A stretch of DNA of 64,000 bases, from contig JASAMV010004933.1 of the NCBI GenBank assembly GCA_030248065.1, positions 1 to 64,000 of the forward strand, given 5' to 3'. Every line of letters starts with the position of its first letter. Position 1 is the first letter of the stretch. Made by a program: the position numbers and the translations under genes. Below the pieces are notes generated by a model, which did no database searches, was not told the DNA's origin, and saw only the letters and a program-made list of their open reading frames with translations. Below, piece by piece: positions 12,526 through 23,963 of the stretch. The stretch comes from Rhynchonema sp. JSB1_4 (taxonomy: Eukaryota; Nematoda; Chromadorea; Monhysterida; Xyalidae).

Positions 12526-13105
12526 TACAACAAAGAAAAATGCCCCAAGGGGCATAAAACAAATATGGTTCCCTGGCTGACTGTCATAAAAGAACGATAC
12601 TAGCTCACACCACTTTATTGATGTTTCATGAAGCACTGGAATAAACGTAAGTGTGTTCTGAGCTGTTTGATGCCGAACAGCAGACATTGAACCATATTTC
12701 TGGCGCAAACGCTTTTGACCCAGCACCCAGCCGATATCAAAACTTTCGTTCAAACCAGACAGGTGTTTCTTCTTTTCAACCTCACGACAGTAATTGTGCA
12801 GTCTTCGGTTGCGCACGATGATTCAACAAAGAGAGGAGTAAAGAGAATATTGTATTCTTTCAATATCAAACACGGTTTCTAGATGTGCGCTCCATGTCCT
12901 GTGTCTCTGGTGGCAAAACAGCACGCGCCGGAAATATGGTTCAATATCTGCTGTTCGGCATCAAACAGCTCAGAACACACTTACGTTTATTCCAGTGCTT
13001 CATGAAACGTCAACAAAATGGTGCAAGCTAGTATCGTTCTTTTATGACAGTCAGCCAGGGAACCATATTTCTTTTATGCCCCTTGGAGCATTTTTATTTC
13101 TTGTA
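12526..13105. mobile_element. Fold-back element, family F1, complete copy
   Basis: Paired positions sum to 25631. The outer ends pair through TACAACAAAGAAA and TTTTTATTTCTTGTA, then AATGCCCCAAGG and CCTTGGAGCATT. TGATGTTTCATG lies about 93 bp inside the left end (12619), and a one-base variant (TGAAACGTCA, 13003) mirrors it at the right. It is the same family as the fragment at 1-475, with no protein of its own. Confidence 0.8.
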
Positions 13106-13299
13106 TCGTTCTTTTATATCGCGCAAGCTCTCAAACGGGGAACCCATATAAACCAGGCACAGAAAGTTTCCAGCAACGAATGGCTCTAACGAAGAAAATG
13201 ATGAAAATCAAACTTGTTTAAGGATGCTGTATTTTTGACTGGATCTAGGAACCGGTGGTTATTGTGTGGATCATAAAGCCAATTGTGGTCAGTTTTGAC

Positions 13300-14150
13300 T
13301 TTAACGAAAACCCCACGACTTTAACATTTCTGGTAACCCAACTTTCCGACTAAATTTTACTTCGGGAAGCACTCACTCTTTCCATACAAAAAGTCATGGT
13401 CTGGCGCTGGTCTCAGACATGGAGTTCCGAGGTCGGCGATATCACCATCGTGTTTCTCGTATTCGTAAACCCCATAAACGACTTTAACATTTCTGGTTAC
13501 CCAACTTTTCGACTAAACTTTGCTTCGGGATGCACTCCTTCCATACAAAAAGTCATGGTCATGATCTGGCACCGGTCTCAGACATGGAATTACGAGATCA
13601 GCGATAGCACCATCGTATTTCTCGTGTACGAAAATCCAATAAACAGCTTTAACATTTCTGGTAACCCAACTTTTCGACAAACTTTTACTTCAGGATGCAC
13701 TCTTTCCATACAAAAAAGTCGTGGTCATGGTCTGGGGCCGGTCTCAGACATGGAGTTACGAAGTCGGCGATGGCACCATCGTGTTTCTCGAGTACGAAGA
13801 CCTGATGCGCGATATTAACATTTCTGGTAACATAACTTTTCGGCTAAACTTTACTTCGGGAAGCACCTTTCCATACAAAAAGTCGTGGTCATGGTCTGAG
13901 ACCGGTCTCAGACATGCAGTTACGAGGTCGGCAATAGCACCACCGTGTTTCTCGTGTACGAAAACCCCATAAACGACTTTAACATTTCTGGTAACCCAAC
14001 TTTTCAATCGGGAAGCACTCTTTCCATACAAAAAGTCGTGGTCATGGTCTGGGACCGGTCTCAGACATGGAGTTACGAAGTCGGCAATTGCACCATCGTG
14101 TTACAAGCGTTCGAAAACCCCATATGCGATATTAGCATTTTGGGTGTCAA
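13300..14150. repeat. Tandem array, unit about 165 bp, about 5 copies
   Basis: The phrase AACATTTCTGGTAA recurs near 13323, 13488, 13650, 13818 and 13980. Each unit also holds a GGTCTCAGACATGGAGTTAC-like block. Units differ by scattered substitutions. The open frames across it follow from a unit length divisible by three and are not evidence of a gene. Confidence 0.8.
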
Positions 14151-14211
14151 ATAACGTTTGGGCCCTGACCCACTTTGCGACACCCATACCACGTTTGCTC
14201 GTGTGTACCCC

Positions 14212-14510
14212 GTAGCGACACTCATACCACGTTTGCTCATGTGTACCACGTCCGATCTGGCAGGCTAAGCAGTGTTTGGCCTGGTTAGTTCCGGGATCAA
14301 CCTCCAGCGGACGGAGCAACATCAAAGTGGTGTCGTGGGTCAACCCAGCCTTCCATCCCTGAAAAGGGTCGGTAAATGGGAAGCAGCAATTGCTGCGGGT
14401 AACAGGCACCTACCCATTAGAGTCACCGGCAACGGGTTGTTGGTAGGTCCCTCGCGGAGCCTAAATTCTGCGGAACGCCTTTACCTTTTTCGGTGAAAAA
14501 AAGGGAAAGC
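14212..14510 (+). repeat. 5S rRNA-derived SINE (SINE3-like)
   Basis: From 14212 to about 14300 the sequence follows animal 5S rRNA: CATACCAC, then GTCCGATCT, then GCTAAGCAG and GGCCTGGTTAGT, the last two spanning the internal RNA polymerase III promoter elements. After that it leaves the 5S fold and runs through an unrelated body to an A-rich end near 14500-14510. A partly duplicated head (CCCATACCACGTTTGCTC near 14183) precedes it. A 5S head with an unrelated body is the plan of SINE3-type elements; a plain 5S pseudogene is the alternative. Confidence 0.65.
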
Positions 14511-14524
14511 ACGTTTTGACAGAC

Positions 14525-14900
14525 TCAGTGGCGCACCTGGGAATGGGCAAATTGGGCAATGCCCAGGGTGTCTCAAAAGTGCCCATGGGCACAATTTTGC
14601 CAAAAGTGCCTATGGGCACAATTTAATTCCCTCAAAATGCCCATGGGCAAAGGCAGTGGCGCAACAGCCATATGGGCACCTTGGTCAGGTGCCCATAATC
14701 AATTTGAGGTGGTGGTCAATTCAAAAAATTTGAGGTGGTCAATTCAAAAAATGGCGCCCATGGGCACTTTTGGCGAGTTTTCAGGTGGCGATGGGCACTT
14801 TTTTGACATGGAAGTGGGAGAAATGCGGTTTCCAAAGGTACAAAGAGCGAAAAAATCTAAAAATTTTCGCGCTGCGCGCGTTTCTTCCCGTTTCCTTTTG
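14525..14900. repeat. Repeat rich in TGCCCATGGGCA words, hAT-like start
   Basis: It begins near CAGTGGCGCACCTGGG, and a second CAGTGGCGCAACAG start follows at 14653. The palindrome TGCCCATGGGCA and its halves recur at least seven times. A GC hairpin (CGCGCTGCGCGCG) sits at about 14868-14880. The layout matches the word-bearing hAT-like elements elsewhere, but the far end and target duplication were not located. Confidence 0.5.
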
Positions 14901-15996
14901 TGTCAATGTTGCCCATAACTGGTCTAAGTAAACGTAGACTTGCTACTCCACTACAATATATAGCAGTACGTACTACAATTATGTTCATTAGAACACGCTG
15001 ACTGGCATTGGTTGCAAAACAGCGGGGCTTCAAAGTTCATCTGCCGACGATAAAACGCGCTTAGAGTCTAGTGAATTGGGCACAGTGTGTTTGTTGGCGA
15101 ACTCCAGACCAAATGAGATGTGAAAGACAGTCGGTCATGGTTTACAAATAAAAAACACCTGTTAAATACGTCCAAACAGCCATTTTACCACAAAATTCCT
15201 CCAAAATCTGAAAATTTTGCGCTTCGCGCGACGTTCAGTAACAGTTCTCTTCTTCATCCAGTCTAAGAGCGTTGGACCAAGTAAAGGGCACATTCAGGGG
15301 GCAGAAGGCCCGTGCTCCCTTGGACGACTTCGCCCCAGACTGAATGGGCAGTGTCTGGGATCCCCTCGCCTGATACAACAACCCTATGTTTGGCATAGTA
15401 CAGAAGGTATTCCCCCGATTTTTACCCCGGTATAGGAGGTACATATCCCCGATTTTGCCCCAAAAGTGTTACTTTTTGACCATGATGACCAAAATTAGTG
15501 TAAAATCGGTGGCGACGAATAAGTAAGTGGAGACTTACCAACACCCAAATTCTATGTCCAATACACGTGGGTATAGGCGGGTACTTAGATTATTTTACTC
15601 CGTGCTGGCACATAGATTATTTTACTCCGTCCTCGACGGAGACCAAAGTATAATGTTTCAAGAAAATGTGTCAAGCTGGCTGATGTTTCACAAAATGTTT
15701 CATGCCAAGCTAGCTGATGTTTCAAAAAATGTTTCATGCTATGCCAGCAGATGTTTCAGAAAGAGTACCAAACTGGTACATAACCGACCAGGAACCCTGT
15801 GCCAGGCATCAACAGGTACGCAGCTTGTTGATTCAAGTGAGCGTTTTGGAGCGTTTTTACCAAAATTACTGCAACATGTGCGTTGTGTATGTGTTTTTAC
15901 GGGAATTCCGGTATAAATGTAACTAGTTTGGACACACACTCTCGACGCAGACACACACTATGTGCAATGAGTCACACCCACGCCTTGCAACGTGTG
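14901..15996. other. Repeat debris left of the 22-kb structure
   Basis: No gene is seen. A GCGCTTCGCGCG hairpin lies near 15219. Degenerate GGTATAGGAGGTA and CCCCGATTTT words (about 15400-15500) are decayed relatives of the GGTACAGTAGGTATCCCC elements. Exact TGATGTTTCA motifs occur at 15681 and 15715, with a one-base variant at about 15750. Confidence 0.45.
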
Positions 15997-17149
15997 AAGC
16001 GACTCTACAATTGAATGTTGACCTCAATTGTTTGGGGCCATTTTTTCAGGAAATAAAGACTAGACATGGGAAATCTAGATTTTGGAATTGGATTTTCAAT
16101 TCGTTGCTTTGTGATGTTTCACGAGGCCCACAAAGTTTTGCAGGAGGAGAAAAACGAAAAAAAGTTTGAAGCCGTCGTGTGCAAAGCAAGGGAGGATTTT
16201 GGCTCTGATATTTGCATCGTTTTATATTTAGACATTTGTGCATTCAACGTGATACAAGACATTGTATGAAACTCAGTGTGCGATAAATCATAAACGAAAC
16301 AATCCGAAAAATCAAGCCGTTTTTGTGCACATTTTTCTTCGGCTGTAATTTTAAGCATCTACGATGCATGCACAACTGTGCTTGATATCTCAGCAGAAAG
16401 CGACTGCGTTTGTTAACTTAACGTGTGCTTCTGAGCACTGACGATGGTTTCTACTTATCAGACGACCACCGACAACCGGCTGTAGTCGCCCTCCGCCAAT
16501 CCGCGCTAAAGTACAGTCTCGTCGTCCGGTCTTTCGCAAGGAGTTCGATCGGCCGGCTGATTTTTTTGTTGTCTCGTCGTTTTTCTTTGTTTGATTATTG
16601 AGTGGGTTTCTTTGGTCTCTTTGTTTGTTTGCCACTTTTTTATGCCAGCCACGAGAAAGTGCCGACAACAGTGCAGTAACGGAAAATGAAAATACATTTC
16701 ACACTTCAGAGTCACCTCGCCTCTTCTCGGGGCTCTGCATTTCATTCAGTCCATAATACCGTAAAAACCTAAATAGAAGTGAGCCCGCATGTGATGTGAA
16801 TCACGAGTCTATCAGAATTTATTCGAGTCTATTCATCAATAGGAGGCGTATTTTATCACCAAACGAATAACAAAAGCACCCCTTTTGAGGGTTCTATTCC
16901 GGGGAAGGCTCTAGGTATTCCGGACAGTGTTGTTCCTTGTCCGGAGGGGGAGGTAGCGGACCCCCCCCCCCGTTTTCTTCGGAGGGGAAATAACGTACAC
17001 CCTTGAGGGGGAAGGGGGAAGACCCAAATTCAGGAAAAAGTCACTTCTTGAGGTTTAAAATTTCACCTATTTTTGCCCCTTTTTGGAAAAAATTCTTCAC
17101 AAAAAGCGTATTTTGACAACAGGCCTAAAATGCCCATTTTAGGCCTAAC

Positions 17150-17994
17150 CAGTGCTGTGGCTGGGGGGGTGGGGGGGGGTCCCCCCAGTGTAGTTCCTGG
17201 GGGGGGGGGGGGAGGGGGGAGGTCCCCCCCCCTAAGGTACACTAACCGCCGCGACCAAGGTACACTAGTACACTAACCGCCGCGTCAGGTACACTAACCG
17301 CCTCAACTTTTGCCTAAAATGGCCATTTTTAGGCCTAAAATGGGCATTTTTAGGCCTAAAATGTGTGATTTTTAGGTCAATGTTCTCAAAAGTCGCCAAA
17401 ATACCCTTGTTCTGAAGAATTTTTTCCAAAAAGGGGTAAAAATAGGTCAAATTTTCTACCTCAAAAAGTGACTTTTTCCTGATTTTGGGTCTTCCCCCCC
17501 CCCTTCCCCCCCCCAGGGAGGTACACTAACCGCCTCACGGAAAAAAGGGGTAGGTACACTAACCGCCGCGCCGGACCAGGAACTACACTCCCCCCCAATG
17601 GTACCCTACCCGCCCCGGCCTGGTACGCTACCCCCCTACCCGCCCCGCTCTGGTACCCTACCCCCCTACCCGCCCCGCCCTGGTACCATACCCGCCCCGA
17701 TTTTTACCCCCAAAATGCCCATTTTTCGGTCAAAAATGCCCAAATTTCGACCGAAAACCCTAAAAAGTGCAAAAAATTTCGCGCTGCGCGCGATATATGT
17801 ACTTTTTAGTACATAACACCACGCACGCGAAACAACTTGTGTTGTACCCTACCCGCCCCGAAAAATCTTCCCCCCCCCCCCCCCAAACCGGATTTCCCCC
17901 CCCCCCCAAGATCCCAGGTACACTACCCCCCTACCCGCCCCGATTTTTTCCACCTATGTACCCTACCCGCCCCGCAAAAGTAGCCACAGCACTG
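17150..17994 (+). mobile_element. hAT-like MITE (GGTACCCTACCCGCCCCG word type), left-arm only
   Basis: Ends CAGTGCTGTGGCT and AGCCACAGCACTG are flanked by perfect 8-bp copies of GGCCTAAC (17142-17149, 17995-18002). The right arm has the same site with one GGCCTAAC and no insertion (near 36430). The word TACCCGCCCCG recurs at both ends, and a GC hairpin lies at about 17780. A further element is nested at 17186-17589. Confidence 0.85.
17186..17589 (+). mobile_element. hAT-like MITE (GGTACACTAACCGCC word type), nested
   Basis: It starts CAGTGTAGTTCCTGGGGGG and ends CCAGGAACTACACT, with the last G lost. GGTACACTAACCGCC occurs about five times, at both ends in the same orientation. It is inserted in a C-run of element 17150-17994, so the target duplication cannot be read exactly. 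The related element in the right arm lacks it. Confidence 0.75.
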
Positions 17995-18483
17995 GGCCTA
18001 ACAATGTTTATTTTAGGAAAAAATTGGGGGAGATAGTCTGCGCGAGCACGGAGGGGGAGATATGGGGATGGGATGGTGTACCACCTGAGGGGGAGATAGC
18101 GTCGTACCGGGGGGACCCCTTCCCCCAGGAACAACACTGATTCCGGGGGGCTCTATTTAGGTTTTTACGGTACTCACGACGCTCGGACAGCGATCAATAG
18201 TGGGACAGACTCCGTGGCCTGTGCAATTGGTGGAGGAATTGGCGTTTGACCAGAGACGAAACGGGCGACCCCCTCCCCCAAGGGGGGACCCCCCCCCCCC
18301 TACACAGTACACAAGCCGGGCCAGGTACACTAACCGCCTAATTTTTGCCTAAATGGGCAACTTTAGCCATGGGCATTTTTAGGCCTAACGGATGTTTTTA
18401 GGTCAATGTTCGCTCAAAAGTCGCCAAAATACCCTACCAAAAACAATCCTCCCAAAACTCCCACCCCCCCCCCTTGGCGGGCG

Positions 18484-18941
18484 CAGTGTTGGTACACTAA
18501 CCGCCGCACGAAAAAACGGGTAAGACACACTAACCGCCGCGCCGGACAAGGAACCACACTGCCCTCGCCTGGTACAGTAGGTATCCCCCCGATGTTTGGC
18601 ATGGCAGCAGGTATCCCCCCGATTTTCACCCCGGTACAGTAGGTATCCCCCCCGATTTTGCCTCAAGTGCCAATTTTTGACCAAAATGGCCAAAATTAGT
18701 GTAAAATCAGTGGTTTTTACCTCAAATTACCCCAATTTCGCGCGCTACGCGCGCAAATACTACGTTTTCACACGATTCCACAGATAATAAACACATAAAA
18801 AATTTTCACCCCAAAACCTAACCCCCCAAACCCCCCTGGGTACATAACCCCCCCAGGCCATCGGCTCTGGTACAGTAGGTATCCCCCCTCTCCGAGCGCG
18901 GTACAGTAGGTATCCCCCCCTCCAGAGTACCTCCAACACTG
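18484..18941 (+). mobile_element. hAT-like MITE (GGTACAGTAGGTATCCCC word type)
   Basis: Ends CAGTGTTGG and CCAACACTG lie between GGCGGGCG and GGCGGGTG (8-bp duplication, one difference). It carries TACAGTAGGTATCCCCCC words and, near 18729, the hairpin CGCGCGCTACGCGCGC. Its left part has GGTACACTAACCGCC words, so this copy mixes two word types. Confidence 0.65.
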
Positions 18942-19274
18942 GGCGGGTGGGACGTTTGCGCGCCGAGCGCGCGACTTTTTGGACTTTGATTTTGAAGAGC
19001 ACCCATTTTTCCCTATGAAAACCATGAATTGGTGGTTGCAAGGTGCTCTCGGGGATGGTTGCAAGGTACCCACCCTTCCCGGTATTGGGTAGTGTTGGAG
19101 GTGGGGGGAAGTTCCCCCTCCACCCAGTACAGTAGGTATCCTCCTCGCCTGGTATAGTAGGTATGCCCCCGATTTTCACCCCGGTACTGTGGGTTTCCCC
19201 CGATTTTGCCCCCAAAAGTGCCAATTTTTGACCAAAATGGCCGAAATTTGTTACGTTTTCACACGATTCCACAC

Positions 19275-19560
19275 TAGGCATGGGCACAATACCCAATACC
19301 CACTACCACCCAATACTAGGCCTGGGCACAATACCACTTTTGACACCCAATACCAATACCAGCCCTGTACCAATACCAATACCAAACACTGGTATTGGTA
19401 TTGGTACTGGGTGGTATTGGTATTGGGTACTGGGTATTGTGTCCACCCATACCCAATACCTGGTATTGAGTGTGGTATTGGGTACCCAATACTGACTCAA
19501 TACCTGGTATTGGTAATTGGGTATTGGGTGGCGCGCTTGGTATTGGGTGGGTGCGATTCT
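19275..19560. repeat. Repeat built of TATTGGG/CCAATAC words, left arm
   Basis: It starts TAGGCATGGGCACAATACCC, a start typical of some hAT elements, and consists of reiterated CCAATACC and GGTATTGG words on both strands. The same element is in the right arm at 34260-34573, where the outer end reads GTGCCCATGCCTAG. Confidence 0.55.
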
Positions 19561-20256
19561 ATTTAGGCAATACCAAAATGACCCATAATTTGTCTAAATT
19601 TTTCTAGTTTATCCCTCAAATTGATAAGATGTGCAGCAGTTTTTGAAAAATGTGCCAGAAAAAACATTCAAAAATTTATTGTTGCATTTTTTCGGAGAAA
19701 AGAGGGTTTTTGGAACCCAAAACCAAACTAATACCCAATAAATACCACGTGCCAGTTACCCCACCAAACGAAACCGTTCAGTCGGTTGTGTGCAAGCAGA
19801 CTTCCCATTGTAAAGGGAAGAAGAGAGGTGGCTGGCGTGCTTTATCTGGGTACTGCAGCCCGTCACAGACAACTATGTGGCAATTGGGTCTGGTAGTTGG
19901 CTGCCACGGTGTCCAATTTATCCTTTTTTCTAAAATCATGGCAATATCCAAAAGCGAAGGTGCACTTTAGCGTAGCGGAAAGCCCAAAAAGTCACTACTG
20001 TGATTAAAATTTATGCCCGCCCGACCCGGGGGGACGAGAATCGTGGGCTGAGTCCCACGTTTCCTATCTCTGGTCACAATCGAATCCAGGCTTGAACAGC
20101 GTGTGCGACCTTTGCTTTGTGGGCTTTGAGGATGGGTGCATGTCACGCACAACCCTGGATTTTTTTCAAAAGGCAACTGGGAATTGAAAACACGTGGCCC
20201 GCTAAATCTTCTGGTCGGCTGTTTCAAGAGATGGACTGCTCTCTATTTATCGGTAG

Positions 20257-20676
20257 TGGTGTTAGAGAGATGTCGGGTGTCGGGTGCCAAAAGAGTGTAG
20301 GCGTCGGGTGTCGGGTTTTTTTGGACCCGACAGCTGACACCCGACACTTAGGGTTCAAAACATAAGTTTTGCTGAGAGAAGAATTTTGAGAGAAAATTTT
20401 CTTCGAACCAAATGTTTCCGAAGACGCAGAATGTGACATTTTGGTGTTTATTTCGTGTGAAAATACTTGAATTCAGTAACTTGAGCCAAAAATTGCACTA
20501 ATGATGCAAATGAGCAAAAATTTGCCTGTTTTTGGTCCAAAAACAGGTGTCGGGTGTCGGTTTTTTTTCAAAAACCAGATGTCGGGTGTCGGGTTTTTTG
20601 GCAACTATCGGGTGTCGGATGTCGGTTTTTTTCTCAGATGTCGGGTGTCGGGTACCCCCCCTGACCTCTAACCCTG
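20257..20676. mobile_element. hAT-like MITE (TGTCGGGTGTCGGG word type), left arm
   Basis: Ends TGGTGTTAGAG and CTCTAACCCTG are flanked by perfect ATCGGTAG duplications (20249-20256, 20677-20684). GTGTCGGG words cluster at both ends, around a middle without them. It is at the same arm site as 32996-33439, so it was there before the arms separated. Confidence 0.85.
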
Positions 20677-20699
20677 ATCGGTAGCATGGGTAGGGAGGG

Positions 20700-23060
20700 G
20701 ACAGTCACACACGCTCTTCAAGCCTGTCGCTGCGGACACTAGCGGTCAGTTCCATTATAAAATCGTTGATGGTTATAATAATCAATGAGCATTTATTTTT
20801 TTCTGGAACGCAAACAAGGCCCCGTCGCCCTGCCTTACTATTTTCATGTCCCGCGGCCGACCGCGTTACTCGACCGACAAGTGTCAACTGTGAAACATCA
20901 TCCTGGCAGCAACAGTCGTACATTTGTGCACAAACAGGCTTGAGCACTGTCCTTGGTGTATTGGTTGGTGCTGTCTGCCTGCCCTGTTGAGTTGATGAAG
21001 CGACTTATGGACCAGTGCGACATATTTATTGTGGCCAAAACTTCCATCACGCGCTTTCTGGCTGAAGAATTATGAATGTGGATAAGTTTTTTGAATTGCA
21101 ACCAGAAACTGAAATGAGTCTTCAAAAATGTAGTCTACCCTCTTGGACTTAGTGATATGACCGGGCGGGTCCCACTTTTTGGTAATGAAAATATTTTGGT
21201 GCATGCGGTTGGTTAAAACATAAACCAGTATTACTCACAGCACAAAATGAACAGTTTTCGTGGACACAACGTCACTGTACAGGCGAGATGGTATAGTTTC
21301 TGGGCTGAAGCTACCAAAACTCAAGTCCGCATTTGTTTGCACATCTATGTAGTCCCGTGCAGAAATAAAAAAAACTTTTTGTTTGGAACTTTCCCATTCT
21401 GATTCTGTCATCGGTGAAAACAAGGCAGACAGAGAACGATCACACATGGATGCTCAAGCCTATGGATGTTCTGCGGAGATTTTGCGGTCAGTTTCATTAC
21501 CCTGACGGAAGCATTGAACGTTTTTTTGTGTATTGTTGTTGATATTCATGTGAAACCTCCGTCGCCCTGCCTTATTATTTTCATGTCCCGCGGCCGACCG
21601 CGTTGCTGAACTGACAAGTGTCAACTGTGAAACATCACCCTGGCAGCAGCAGTCGTACATTTGTGCACAAACAGGCTTGAGCACTGCCTTTGGCGTGTTG
21701 GTTGGTGTTGTCTGCCTGCCCTGTTGAGTTGATGAAGCGACTTACGGACCAGTGCGACATTAATATTGTGACCAAAACTTCCATCACGAGCTTTCTGGTT
21801 GAAGAATTATGAATGTGGATAAGTTTTTTTGAATCGCAACCAGAAACTGAAATGAGTCTTCAAAAATGTAGTCTATGCTCTTGGACTTTGTGATATGACC
21901 GGGCGGGTCCCACTTTTTTGGCAATGAAAATATTTTGGTGCATGCGGTTGGTTAAAACATTCACCAATATCCACTCACAGCACAAAATGAACAATTTTAG
22001 TGGACACAACGTCACTGTACAGGCGAGATGGCATAGTTTCTGGGCTGAAGCAAACAAAACTCAAGTCCGCATTTGTTTGCACATCTATGTAGTCCCGTGC
22101 AGAAACAAAAAACTTTTTGTTTGGAACTTTCCCATTCTGCTTCTGACAGCGGTGAAAGCAAGGCAGACAGACAACGATCACACATGGATGCTCAAGCCTA
22201 TGGAATGTTCTGCGGAGATTTTGCGGTCAGTTTCATTACCCTGACGGAAGCATTGAACGCTTTTTTGTGTATTGTTGTTGATATTCATGTGAAACCTCCG
22301 TCGCCCTGCCCTATTTTTTTCATGTCCCGCGGCCAACCGCGTTGCTGAACTGACAAGTGTCAACTGTGAAACATCATCCTGGCAGCAGCAATCCTACATC
22401 GTATGGTACATTCGTGCACGGGCTTGAGCAGAGGCTTTGGTGTGTTGGTTTTGGTTGGTGACGTCTGCCTGCTGTGTTGAGTTGAAGTGAGTTATGACTT
22501 TGAGGCCAGTGCGACTAATTTGTTGTGAGCAAAACTTCCATCGTGCGTTTTCCCTTGAGGAATTATGAACATGGTTAGATTTTTTGAATTGCAACTTGTA
22601 ACTGTGCATTCTACCCTTTTTGATCCGGGGGCTTCAACCATTTTTGGTCACACCTAGCATGTGATGAATCAAAATAGTCACACAAATATATTCAGCAAAG
22701 GAAGTTTTGCTGTATGGAAGGCCATTGTGACCAGCGTTCTCACACATAAAGACATTTTATGCGCAACGCGCAAAGTCTAGTGTTTTTGTGCGAGACTTTT
22801 CCGTTGCGTTTCTAAAGTGGGAAAGAGCAGGCAGACAGTGACCCCACATGGATACTCAAGCCTGCCGAAGTCTATGCCGACATTTTGCGGTCAGTTTCAT
22901 TGTGCACACTCGAGCAGTGAACTCTTTTTATATCTTATGTTGATGTTCATCTGAAACCTCCGTCGCCCGGCCTTATTTTTTTCATGTCCCGCGGCCAACA
23001 GCGTTGCTGATCGGACAAGTGGAAGTTATGAAACATCATCCTGCAAACAGCAGTCGCACA
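20700..23060. repeat. Tandem units of about 738 bp, left arm (4 units)
   Basis: TGAAACATCA recurs at 20891, 21628, 22367 and 23029, giving spacings of 737, 739 and 662. Each unit repeats GACAAGTGTCAACTG before the motif and a cttgagc-rich block after it. The unit nearest the core is the most diverged and shorter. Confidence 0.8.
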
Positions 23061-23099
23061 TCGCATCGCGCATCACGCGTGAGCTGAAGCGATCATTTC

Positions 23100-23963
23100 G
23101 AGCCGATTAGTTGCTTGCTTTGTTAGTTACTCCTGGCTGTAGGCTACTAAGTTGGTTGACAGACGGAAGCGGAATGAGTGTGGAAGCAATGTGAATCACT
23201 GCGACATATGATAAACATTCTTCTACAGTGCTGCAAATAATTTTCCTATCGCAAGAGTTCAGGCACGTAACTGGATGACAATGCAGTTAATGTTCAACAA
23301 ATAATTTTCCTGACACCAAGAATAAGCACATAACTGGATGCCAATGCAGTTCAAAGTTTCCTACATTGCTCTTGCTTTTTGGAAGCAATTCCTTGGTATA
23401 CCTTCTTCACATTGCAGAACTTTTAGCAGACAGCGACCAAATCTATGACACGCACCGACTGGGTTTGGATCGGAAACGCCCTCGACTGAGCACGTGTAAT
23501 TGAAGGATCACATTGATTTTTGGACAGCCAGCTACAACCATGCTTTTGTTGGCAACTTCTCAACCGACAGATATTGTGTATAACCGATGATGACACTATG
23601 TATGAACAAACTGTTGATGCTTTTCTCTATACTAATTATGTGTCCGTTTGTTTCTACATATGCGCATAAACCTTATTGTTGCAAGTGTTCGGTACAGCAT
23701 TGTTTTTGTTTTACTGTTGGAATCTGCGATCGGCTTCATGTCGTTTTTATCGGAATTATCATTTTGCGGGGAACAGAGTTTTCGATCTATATGTTTTTTC
23801 ATTCAGGCTGAAGGTTGACACTGCGTTGTTTCTGGGATACTGGCCTGCCTCCAAGCGCTCTTGGTTAGTTGATTTTGGTTTGTAGTGAGCCAAGTTTCAC
23901 CACTAAATTTGGTCAGTTACTTGTGAGCATATAATCCAATTTGTTATAACTTTCTGTCAGACC
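23100..23963 (+). other. Upstream region of the THAP transposase-like gene
   Basis: This is the first unique sequence inside the left arm. It contains two ATAATTTTCCT-bearing repeats (about 23235 and 23297) and no other gene. It probably includes the promoter. Confidence 0.4.

Larger units (their letters stand above)
16925..18139 (+). mobile_element. hAT-like MITE, left arm copy (TATCTCCCCCTCC word type)
   Basis: It begins CAGTGTTGTTCCTTG and ends CAGGAACAACACTG. The flanks ATTCCGGA and ATTCCGGG form an 8-bp target duplication with one difference. Words GGGGGAGATAG and GGAGGGGGAGGTAGC repeat near both ends. It carries the nested element 17150-17994. Confidence 0.8.
16759..18170 (+). mobile_element. 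TA-flanked MITE (Tc1/mariner-like), left arm, with nested insertions
   Basis: The ends read CCGTAAAAACCTAAATAG inward and are flanked by TA on both sides (16757-16758, 18171-18172). It is interrupted by the hAT-like element at 16925-18139. The counterpart in the right arm is 36270-37265. It is non-coding. Confidence 0.65.
15997..23100 (+). repeat. Left arm of the 22-kb structure
   Basis: Order from outside in: tip with TGATGTTTCAC at 16112; TA-flanked MITE 16759-18170 with nested hAT-like elements; hAT-like element 18484-18941; TATTGGG-word region 19275-19560; hAT-like element 20257-20676; 738-bp tandem units 20700-23060. The open frames within (for example 16390-16745 on the minus strand) are found identically in the right arm but lack any recognisable domain. 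Confidence 0.75.

Noticed and set aside
13396..13972. Long open frames across the 165-bp array
   Set aside because: The repeat period is divisible by three, so stop-free frames propagate; no protein similarity.
16390..16745. Open frames in the tips that are the same in both arms
   Set aside because: Identity comes from the inverted duplication of the DNA; there is no recognisable domain, and the frames overlap each other on one strand.
17598..18036. Proline-rich open frames (also 36555-37113)
   Set aside because: They follow from repeated TACCCGCCCCG words in hAT-like elements; the frames shift between copies and no domain exists.
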